From Massilia sp. Root418 (GTDB lineage: Bacteria; Pseudomonadota; Gammaproteobacteria; Burkholderiales; Burkholderiaceae_D), in assembly GCF_001425265.1 (NCBI RefSeq), contig NZ_LMEC01000020.1, forward strand, positions 436,009 through 473,297: 37,289 nt of DNA, given 5' to 3'. A model generated the notes under the pieces. That model was not told the DNA's origin. It was given only the letters and a program-made list of their open reading frames with translations, and searched no databases. This document shows positions 1 to 16,400 of this stretch, piece by piece. Numbering within the stretch: the stretch's first letter is position 1; each line of letters begins with the position of its first letter. The position numbers were made by a program, and so were the translations under genes.

Positions 1-869
1 GGCTGCCAGGTCGGGCTGCAGCGCCTCGCCACCGCACAGGCCCTTGATGCGGCCTGGCTCCCAACCGGAAGCGAGCAGCATGCGCCAGCCGGACGGCGTG
101 GCCTGCACGATGGTGGCCTGCGCGGCCATCGGCAGGATGTCATCCGCCCCCTGTGCCGTGAGCAGGATCTGCGCGCCGCTTATCAGCGGCAGGAAAAGCT
201 CCAGCGCGGCGATGTCGAAGGCGAGCGAAGTCAGGGCCAGCACGCGGTCGCTGGCGGTTATGCCGGGCGCTTCGCGCATGCTGAGCAGGAAGTGGCTCAG
301 CGCCTCGTGCCGGACCGCCACGCCTTTGGGCTTGCCGGTGGAGCCGGAGGTGTAGATGGCGTAGGCCAGGTGATCGCCGTGCAGCGGGACATCAGGATTG
401 CCGCTGTGCGTTGCCGCTGCTGCAGGGGCTGCAGCGGTTGCCGGACTGCTTGCGCGAAGCGGATCGTACCCGTCCGGCAGGGCCGGAACGGCTGGAGCGT
501 CAAGCACGTCCAGCGCGAGCACGGTGGCGGCGCCGTGCAGGATACGGCCGAGCAGCGTCGAGTGCGTGAGCAGGTGGCCGATGCCGCCATCCCGCATCAC
601 GTAGGCCAGGCGGTCCTGCGGATAGTTCGGGTCCAGCGGCACGTAGGCAGCGCCGGACTTCAATACGGCCAGCAGCGCGACGACCATGTCCACCCCGCGC
701 TCCAGCGCGATGCCGACCTTGTACTCCGGCGCAACGCCCAGCGAAATCAGGTGGTGCGCCAAACGATTGGCGCGGGCGTTCAGCTCCGCGTAGCTCAGCC
801 GCTCGCCACCGCATGCCAGCGCCACAGCGTCCGGGCTCTGCGCGGCCTGCTGCTCGAACATGCGGTGCA
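1..869. repeat. NRPS adenylation-domain repeat, copy A
   Basis: This segment matches 3238-4030 in the same orientation. The length difference of 76 equals the 19-nt gap plus a 57-nt in-frame extension here (about 400-490, an Ala/Pro/Ser-rich linker before the nucleotide-binding loop). Identity is complete for the first 213 bases apart from the 19-nt gap and lower beyond. Both copies encode the glycine-type pocket, so this is a duplicated or gene-converted A domain. The window's first base lies inside the repeat. Confidence 0.85.
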
Positions 870-3333
870 CTGGCATGGCGGCATCGGCATGCGCGTCGCG
901 CCTGCCGCGCTTCAGCAAGACTGCTTGCGCTTCCGCGTCCGCGAGCGGCACATTGCCGGACACCGCCTGCAACGGGAAATTGGCCAGCAGCGAATGCCAC
1001 TGCTGCAGCAATGCGTCGACGTCGGACGCAGAGAAGTGCGCGCCGTCGTAGCCAGCCTTGACCAGCAGCGTATGGGACAGCGACACCGTCAGCGTCAGTG
1101 GGTAGCTGGTCTGTTCACGGCTTGCGCGCAACGTGAAACTGGTGCCATGTGGCGCCCGCTTCAGCGCCTCATCGACCGGATAGTTTTCGTACACGAGCAA
1201 CGTATCAAAGAGTCCCTGGCCGCCCTGCCCCGCCCAGCGCTGGATGTCGTACAGCGGCGTGTACTCATGCTCGCGCATGCCGATATTGTGCGCCTGGAGC
1301 GCACGCAGCCACGCTCCCGTGCCAAGAGCCGGGTCCACGCGGCAGATCATGGGCAGTGTGTTGATGAACATGCCCTGCATCTGGTCCGCCCCCGCCAGTT
1401 CCGCCGGGCGCCCCGACGTGGTGGCGCCGAAGCACACCGTCTCTTGGTTAGTAATGCGCGCCAGCAGCAAGGCCCACGCGGCCTGTACCACCGTGTTGAC
1501 CGTCACGCGCTCGCTGCGGGCATACTCCTGCAGGGACAGCACAGCAGCTGCATCCAGCACCAGCTGGCGCTCGCCATGGCCGCTTGCCTCGCGCGGACGG
1601 GGCATTGCGCCGGACAGGCGCGTCGGCGCGTCCAGCTGCGCCACCTGTCCGCACCACCAGGTCTCGCTGGCCGAGAGGTCGCGCGCCTGCATCCAGGCGA
1701 TGTAGTCGCGATAGCGGTGCGGCGGCGGCGCCAGCGAAGCGCCCTCATACGCGCGCAATACATCGCCCATCAGCTGGGACATGCTCCAGCCGTCCGTCAG
1801 CAGATGGTGCGCGGTCCAGATGAAGTGCTGGCTGGCGCAACCGGTGCGCACCAGGGCGAGCCGCACCAAAGGCGGCCGGTCCAGCGCGAACGGCGCTTCC
1901 AGCTCGGACTGCGCCAGTGCATCCAATGCCTCCGCTTGGCCCCGATGGGCGCGCAGATCATGCTCGCGCCAAGGCAAGTCCACCGAATGCGCCACCCACT
2001 GCATGGGCGTCGCGCGCTGGTGCAGGAAGCCCGTTCTCAGCACATCGTGACGATTGAAGACCATGTTCCAGGCGTGGCGGAAGCGTGCGGCGTCCACTCC
2101 CTCGATGTCGACTCGCAGCTGGTTCAGGTAGACGCCGCCAGCGGCATCGAGCACGCTGTGGAACAGCATCCCGGCCTGCATGGGGGACAAGGGATAGACG
2201 TCTGCCACGTCCGCCGGGTCCAGGCCAAGGCTTGAGATGTGCTCCGGGGTGGCTTCGGGCAGGGCTGCCAGGGGCGCTGGCGGTTTGGCCGGCGCTTCGC
2301 GGACCGCCTCCAGTGATCGCAGCGCGGCTGCCAGTTCGGCGATGGTCTGGCGCTCAAACATCAACCTTGGCGTGACGTTCCAGCCGGCACGACGGGCGCG
2401 CGCCACGATCTGCAGGCTGAGGATGGAATCGCCGCCGAGTTCAAAGAAATTGTCGTGGCGGCCCAATTGGTGGATGCCGAGGACTGCGCGCCATATGGCC
2501 GCAAGCGCGTTCTCTTGCTCGCCATGGGGTTCTTCGAATGCGGTCGCCGACAGTTCGATTGAGGGGAGCGCCTTGCGGTCCACTTTGCCGTTCGGCGTTT
2601 GCGGCAGGCGCTCAAGGACCACTACGGCGGCGGGCACCATGTAGTCGGGCAGCGCTTCGGCCAGCGCGGCTTTCAGCGCGGCGGCGACGTCAGTGGCCGC
2701 CGCCGGCGTCGCTGCGGGCAACGCGAAAGGCATCGCGGCGGCGTGCAGCGACACATAAGCTGCCAGGCGCGTGCCTGCCGGGCCTTCCTGCGCCACCACG
2801 ACAGCTTCGGCCACCTCCGGCTGCGCCAGCAATTGCGCTTCGATCTCGCCCAGCTCGATGCGGAAGCCGCGTATTTTCACCTGGTGGTCCAGGCGCCCCA
2901 GATATTCGAGCTGGCCGTCGGCACCCCAGCGAACCAGGTCGCCGGTACGGTACAGGCGCTCGCCCGCCGCACCAAACGGGTCTGCCACGAAACGCTCCGC
3001 GCTCAGCGCCGGGCGGTTCATATAGCCGCGCGCCAGGCCGACGCCGCCGATGTAAAGTTCGCCCGCCACACCCTGCGGCACGGCTTGCAGCGTGGCGTCC
3101 AGCACGTACAGTTGCGTGCCGGCAATTGGACCGCCGAGGGCGACTTCGCCTGCTTCCAGGCGGCGTACGCTGGACCAGATGGTCGTTTCGGTCGGTCCGT
3201 ACATATTCCATAGCTCCACACCGGCCTGCTGCAGGGCGGCTGCCAGGTCGGGCTGCAGCGCCTCGCCACCGCACAGGCCCTTGATGCGGCCTGGCTCCCA
3301 ACCGGAAGCGAGCAGCATGCGCCAGCCGGACGG
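1..3333 (-). CDS. NRPS, downstream part: end of A(Gly)-PCP-C-A(Gly), runs off the window
   Basis: This is the continuation of the NRPS gene that starts at 5558, read in a frame one base off after the 19-nt gap at 3333/3334; I see no stop down to base 1. In order it holds the rest of the first adenylation domain ([30 protein letters not shown]), a carrier domain near 2460-2350 (FELGGDSI), a condensation domain near 2215-950 ([14 protein letters not shown] and HHLLTDGWS intact) and a second adenylation domain from about 860 to the edge. Pocket residues of the second A domain visible before the edge (D-I-x-x-L, Q, L-G) fit the glycine code DILQLGLIWK. The carrier has the GGDSI form usual before epimerization domains, yet no such domain follows. 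Without the upstream part, a gene caller might start it at the ATG at 3204. Termination modules must lie beyond base 1. Confidence 0.8.
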
Positions 3334-5558
3334 GCCTGCGCGGCCATCGGCAGGATGTCATCCGCCCCCTGTGCCGTGAGCAGGATCTGCGCGCCGCTTA
3401 TCAGCGGCAGGAAAAGCTCCAGCGCGGCGATATCAAAAGCGAGCGACGTCAGGGCCAGCACGCGGTTGTCGGCAGTGATGCCTGGCGCTTCGCGCATGCT
3501 GAGCAGGAAGTGACTCAGCGCCTCGTGCCGGACCGCCACGCCTTTGGGCTTGCCGGTGGAGCCGGAAGTATAGATGGCATAGGCCAGGTGATCGCCGTGC
3601 AGCGCGACGTCGGGATTTCCGCAGTGCGCGGCCGCTGCCGGCCAGCTTGCCCCAAGGGGTTCGTGCGCGTCCAGTGCCAGCACGGTGGCGGCGCCTTGCG
3701 GGATACGGCCGAGCAGCGCGGTCTGGGTGAGCAGGTGGCCGATGCCGCCGTCCTGCATCACGTAGGCGAGCCGGTCCTGCGGATAGTCCGGGTCCAGCGG
3801 CACGTAGGCAGCGCCGGACTTCAGCACGGCCAGCAGCGCGGCGACCATGTCCACGCCGCGCTCCAGCGCGACACCAACCTTGCGCTCGGGCCCAACGCCC
3901 AGCGAAATCAGGTAGTGCGCCAAACGATTGGCGCGGGTGTTCAGGGCTGCATAGGTCAGCCGCTCGCCGCCGCATGTCAGCGCCGCTGCGTCCGGGGTCT
4001 GGGCGGCCTGCTGCTCGAACATGCGGTGCACCGGCGTGCTGGCGTCGAAGGAAAGCGGGCTTTCTCCCCAACCGGCCAGCTGCGCCAGATCCTGGGTGCC
4101 GAGCAGCGGCATGTCTCCCAATGTCTGGCCGGCGTCTTCTGCGAAGTGCCGCAGCACGGTTTCATAGTGGCGCAGCATGCGCGCCATGGCGGCGCTGCCG
4201 AACAGCTCCGCCGCATAGGTGAGCGCCGCCTCGACCGTGCCGTCCGGATGCTCTGTCGTATCCAGCACCAGTTCCAGCTGGGCGGCCTGCTTCCCAAGCT
4301 CATAGCGCGTCACGTTCAGACCCGGCAAGGAGTCCAGTCCGCCGCCGGCCCGCTGATGGTTGTACATCACCTGGAACAAGGGATTCTGGCCCAGCACGCG
4401 CTCCACCTGCAAAGCATCCACCAGCTGCTCGAAAGGCAAGTCCTGATGCTCCTGGGCGGCCAGCGCGGCCGTCCTCGCCCGCTCCAACGCCTGCTCCAGC
4501 GTGTGCTCGCCTTGCAGCTCGCTGCGCAGTACCTGCGTGTTGACGAAGAAGCCCAGCATGCCGCTGGTCTCGCTGCGGTGGCGGTTTGCGGACGGTATGC
4601 CGACGCGGATATCCGCCATGCCGCTGTAGCGGTGCAGCAGCACCTGCCAGCCGGCCAGCAGCACCATGAACAGCGTGGCGCCGCGCGCCTGGACGAGCCG
4701 TTGCAAATCCTGGACCAGCGCAACCGGTATAACCGCTCGCGCACGCGCGGCACGGTACTGACCGTCGCTGCGGCGGGCGCCATCCGCATGCAGCTGAAGC
4801 ACTGGCTGTTTCCCGCCCAGGTGCGCGCGCCAATACGCCAGTTGCCGCTCGCGCTCTCCCGCCTCGAGCCAGCTGCGCTGCCACAGCGCATAGTCCGCGT
4901 ACTGTACGGACAGCGGCGGCAGGTCTGCCGTGCCGCCCAAGCGCGCCGCGCGGTACAGTTCCGCGAACTCCCGCGTCAGCACGTCCAGGGACCAGCCGTC
5001 GGAAATAATGTGATGCATGGCCAGCACCAGCACATGGCGCTGTGCGCTCTCGCGTATCAGGCCCACGCGCAGCAAAGGCCCCTGCCGCAGGTCGAACACC
5101 CGGTTGGCGCAGGCCTCGGCGGCGGCGCGCACTGCACCGTCGCGCTCTTCGGGCGCATGTGCGGACAGCGCGATCAGCTGAAACTCCGGCGCCAGCACCG
5201 GCAGCACCTCTTGCCAGGCCTCGCCGTCTTCCGTTTCGCGGAACACAGTCCGCAGCGCTTCATGGCGCGCGGACAGCGCATCGAAGCAACTGCGCACCGC
5301 CTCCACATCCAGCTCGCCGTCCAGGCGCAGCGCGCCGCTGATGTGGTAAGCCGTGCTGTCCGGGTCCAAATTCCACAGGAACCATTGCCGCGCCTGCGCA
5401 TACGAAAGCGGCGGATTGCCTTCGCGCCGGCATGGAACAATTGGTATCCGCGCCAGGGAAATTCCTTGTCCCTGCATGTGCCGGTGAACGGCTGCCCGCT
5501 GTTCGCGGTTCAGATTGGCGAATTTCTCGGCGATGCGCTGCTCAATTGTTCCTTGCAT
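3018..5558 (-). CDS. NRPS, upstream part: C-A(Gly), frame broken inside the A domain
   Basis: The start is the ATG at 5558, four bases after the stop of the previous NRPS. Residues 1-40 are a basic N-terminal helix of docking type. A condensation domain follows to about residue 480 ([14 protein letters not shown] near the start, HHIISDGWS as catalytic motif), then an adenylation domain from about residue 495 ([17 protein letters not shown] loop, FDIAALELF). After about residue 740 the frame is wrong: the last 100 or so residues are unlike any A domain and stop at 3018. Joined with the downstream part, the pocket reads D-I-x-L-(lost)-L-G-M-I-W, a glycine code apart from the position the gap deletes. 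As written, the enzyme would lack a working A domain. Either the gene is a recent pseudogene or the assembly has a small error; I favour the latter slightly, because the break lies inside a near-identical repeat. Confidence 0.85.
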   Translation of the reverse strand: MQGTIEQRIAEKFANLNREQRAAVHRHMQGQGISLARIPIVPCRREGNPPLSYAQARQWFLWNLDPDSTAYHISGALRLDGELDVEAVRSCFDALSARHEALRTVFRETEDGEAWQEVLPVLAPEFQLIALSAHAPEERDGAVRAAAEACANRVFDLRQGPLLRVGLIRESAQRHVLVLAMHHIISDGWSLDVLTREFAELYRAARLGGTADLPPLSVQYADYALWQRSWLEAGERERQLAYWRAHLGGKQPVLQLHADGARRSDGQYRAARARAVIPVALVQDLQRLVQARGATLFMVLLAGWQVLLHRYSGMADIRVGIPSANRHRSETSGMLGFFVNTQVLRSELQGEHTLEQALERARTAALAAQEHQDLPFEQLVDALQVERVLGQNPLFQVMYNHQRAGGGLDSLPGLNVTRYELGKQAAQLELVLDTTEHPDGTVEAALTYAAELFGSAAMARMLRHYETVLRHFAEDAGQTLGDMPLLGTQDLAQLAGWGESPLSFDASTPVHRMFEQQAAQTPDAAALTCGGERLTYAALNTRANRLAHYLISLGVGPERKVGVALERGVDMVAALLAVLKSGAAYVPLDPDYPQDRLAYVMQDGGIGHLLTQTALLGRIPQGAATVLALDAHEPLGASWPAAAAHCGNPDVALHGDHLAYAIYTSGSTGKPKGVAVRHEALSHFLLSMREAPGITADNRVLALTSLAFDIAALELFLPLISGAQILLTAQGADDILPMAAQARPAGACCSLPVGSQAASRACAVARRCSPTWQPPCSRPVWSYGICTDRPKRPSGPAYAAWKQAKSPSAVQLPARNCTCWTPRCKPCRRVWRANFTSAASAWRAAI
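3238..4030. repeat. NRPS adenylation-domain repeat, copy B
   Basis: This is the partner of 1-869. It covers the N-terminal half of the first glycine adenylation domain, through the phosphate loop and the start of the substrate pocket, and it carries the 19-nt gap at 3333/3334. Confidence 0.85.
3333..3334 (-). other. 19-nt gap relative to the paralogous copy (frameshift)
   Basis: Bases 1-96 equal 3238-3333 and bases 116-213 equal 3334-3431, so the only difference across about 194 aligned identical bases is that 97-115 are missing from the second copy. Nineteen is not a multiple of three, so the frame changes. The lost bases encode T-I-V-Q-A-T, including the residue aligned to position 278 of the PheA specificity pocket. 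The short direct repeat TGGCCTGC within copy one is spaced by 15, so simple slippage between those repeats would not give 19. Confidence 0.85.
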
Positions 5559-5562
5559 TTCA

Positions 5563-13401
<7,839 letters not shown>

Positions 13402-16400
13402 TTATACCTCGAATTCAGCCAGCAGATTGTCGATGGCGTCCAGCTTGGCGCCGGAAGAAAGTTGTGGCGCAAGCACCTGCTGCGCGTAGTCGCTCAGCAC
13501 CGGCCACTCGAAGAAGCTGCGTACGGGCGCCTGCCAGCCGTGCCGCTGCTGCAGCAGCGCCGCCAGCTCCATGGCCTTGAGCGAGTGTCCGCCCGCTTCG
13601 AAGAAGTTGTCGTTGCGGCCGGCTCGCGGCAACGCCAGGACCTCGGCCCACAGGCGGGCCAGGGCCTGCTCCGTTTCGCCCTGCGGTTCGGCGAAGGCCG
13701 CGCAGCCGCTGGCGGCAGGATCGGGCAAGGCCTTGCGGTCGATCTTGCCGCCTGCCGTCATGGGCAGGCTGTCGAGCAGCGTCACGCTGGCGGGCACCAT
13801 GTACGGCGGCAGCGTGGCGGATAGCGCGGCTTTGAGCTGGGCGGCGTCGATGGCCGCGCCGGGATGGAGCGCGACGTAGGCGGCAAGGGCCACACCGCCT
13901 TTCTTATGCGCCACCACCACCGCCGCGCGCACGGCGTCCTGCGCCAACAAGCGCGCTTCGATCTCGCCCAGTTCGATGCGGAAGCCGCGCACTTTCACCT
14001 GGTGGTCCGTGCGCCCGAGGTATTCCAGCTGGCCGCTGGCGTTCCAGCGCACCAGGTCGCCGGTGCGGTACAGGCGTCCGCCCTGGGCGCTATAGGGATC
14101 GGCGACGAAGCGATCGGCGGTCAGGCCGGGACGGTCCCGGTAGCCGCGCGCGAGGCCGCTGCCGCCGATGCACAGTTCACCGGCCTGGCCGCGCGGCAGC
14201 AGGTTCAGTTCCGCGTCCACCACGTAGGCGCTGCGCTCTCCCAGCGGCAGGCCGAGCGGCGCATAGGCCGCGCTGCCGCTGCCGTCGCCGCCGGCGCGCC
14301 AGGCGGTGGCGGTGACGACAGCTTCAGTGGGGCCGTAGGCGTTGACCAGTTGCACTCCGGGCAGCGCGGCGCGCGCGGCGTCCAGCGCGGCCGCGCTCCA
14401 GCCTTCGCCGCCCGCAATGCAAAGGCGCACGGGCAGCGTTCGTCCTTCCAGGCGGGCGCACACCTGGCGCAGGTAGGCGGGCGGCAGATCCATCACTGTG
14501 ACGCCGGCCGTGTCCACCATGTGCAGCAGTTCTTCCGCGTCCAGATTATCCGGATCGGCGATCACCACGGCCGCGCCGCTGAGCAGCGGCGCCCAAAGCT
14601 GGTCGGCGGCGGCGTCGAAGCAGATCGAGGAGAACAGCAGGACGCGGTCGGCTGGAGCGAGGCCGTGGAAGGCGGACATAGCCTGCAGGTGCGCGGCCAA
14701 TGCGCCGTGCGGGACGGTCACGCCTTTGGGATGGCCGGTGGAACCGGAGGTGTAGATGAGGTAGGCCAGGCTGGCGTCGCACAGTGGAATGTCGGGGTTG
14801 GCGTCGGAATCTGCGGACGCGCCGACCGGGTCCGGCAAGCCGGGCATGTCAGCCAGGACGGTGGCGCGCGCTGGCGGCAAGGAGACTTGCAGGGATGATT
14901 GCGTGAGCAGGATGGCGGCGCCGCTGTCTTCAAGCATCCAGGCTAGCCGCTGCGGCGGGTGGCTTGGGTCGAGCGGGACGTAGGCCGCGCCGGCTTTCAG
15001 GACTGCCAGCAGGCCGACCACCAGCGCCGGGCCGCGTTCAAACGCTACCGCAACGCACGTTTCGGGGCCTGCGCCAAGCGCGATCAGGCGCCGGGCCAGG
15101 CTGTTGGCGCGCTGGTTCAGCTGGGCGTAGCTCACGCTTGCTCCATCAGCGATCAAGGCGGGGGCGTCGGGCGCGCGCAGTACCTGCGCCTCAATCAGCC
15201 CGTGGATGGTGGCTGGGCGCGCGGCGCCGGAAGGCTGCTGCGGCATGGCGCGGGCCAGCTGCCATGCTGTCTCTTCTTCATCCAGCAGCGGCACATCGCC
15301 CAGCATGGCCGCTGGCTGCGCAACCAGCGCTTCCAGCATGCGCAAGTAGTGCTCCGCCATGCGCTCCATGCGCGCGCTGCTGAACAGCTCTTGGGCGTAA
15401 ACCAGCCTCGCGTGCAGCGCGCCATCCGGTTGCTCCATTGTCTCCAGCACCAGCTCGAACTGCGCGGTTTGCGCGGGCACGTCGTATGGCGACACGGACA
15501 GGCCGCCAGCCCGCGTCAAGGCACGGTGCGGTTCCTGCACGTGGTTGAACATGACGTCGAACAGGGCTTGCTGGCCCAGGCCGCCCTCGGCGCGCAGCGC
15601 GTCCAGCAGCTGCTCGAATGGCAGGTCCTGGTTGGCTTGCGCGCCGCCCACGCGCGAAGCGGTTTGGTCCAGCAGGGCTGCGAGGGTGCTGCGGCTGTCG
15701 GCCAGGCTGCGCATCACTTGCGTGTTGACGAACATGCCGACCACGCCTTGCAGATCGCTGCGGCCACGGTTCGCGACCGGCACGCCGATGCGCACATCGG
15801 TCATGCCGCTGTAGCGGTGCAGCAGTGCCTGGAAGGCGGTGAGCAGCACCGTGAACAGTGTCTTTCCGCCGGCGGCGGTGCGCAGGCGCGATGCCAGGCC
15901 AGGGGGTAGCACAAATCGGTGCTCGGCCGCCGGCCAGGCCTCCGCAGCACGGCGCGGCGCATCGCCCTGCAGGGCCAGCAGAGGATGTTCGCCGCCCAGT
16001 TCCGCGCGCCAGTAAGCCAGCTGCTGCTGCGCCGCGCCCTGTCCGAGCCAGTCGCGCTGCCATTGCGCGTAGTCGGCATATTGCACTGCTGGTGGCGGCA
16101 AGCCCGCATTGCCCTGAGCGGCTTCCCGCGCGGCGCCCTGCGCGGCGTACAGCGCAGCCCATTCGGCCACCAGCACTTGCAGGGAAGCGCCGTCAGCGAT
16201 GATGTGGTGCAGCACCAGCACCAGCACGTGTTGATCGTCGTCCAGGCGGATCAGGCCGGCGCGCCAGAGCGGGCCCTGCTCCAGGTCGAAGGGCTGCGCT
16301 TGCCATGCCTGCGCCTGTAGCGCGGCGGCGGCTTCGCGGCCCGTCGCGGGAACGCCGCGCAGGTCGGCCAGCACCAACGGGAATGGGCCCTCTGCCTGCC

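Noticed and set aside
99..121. Slippage between two TGGCCTGC repeats as the cause of the 19-nt gap
   Set aside because: The repeats are 15 bases apart, so their recombination would delete 15 bases and keep the frame; the observed gap is 19.
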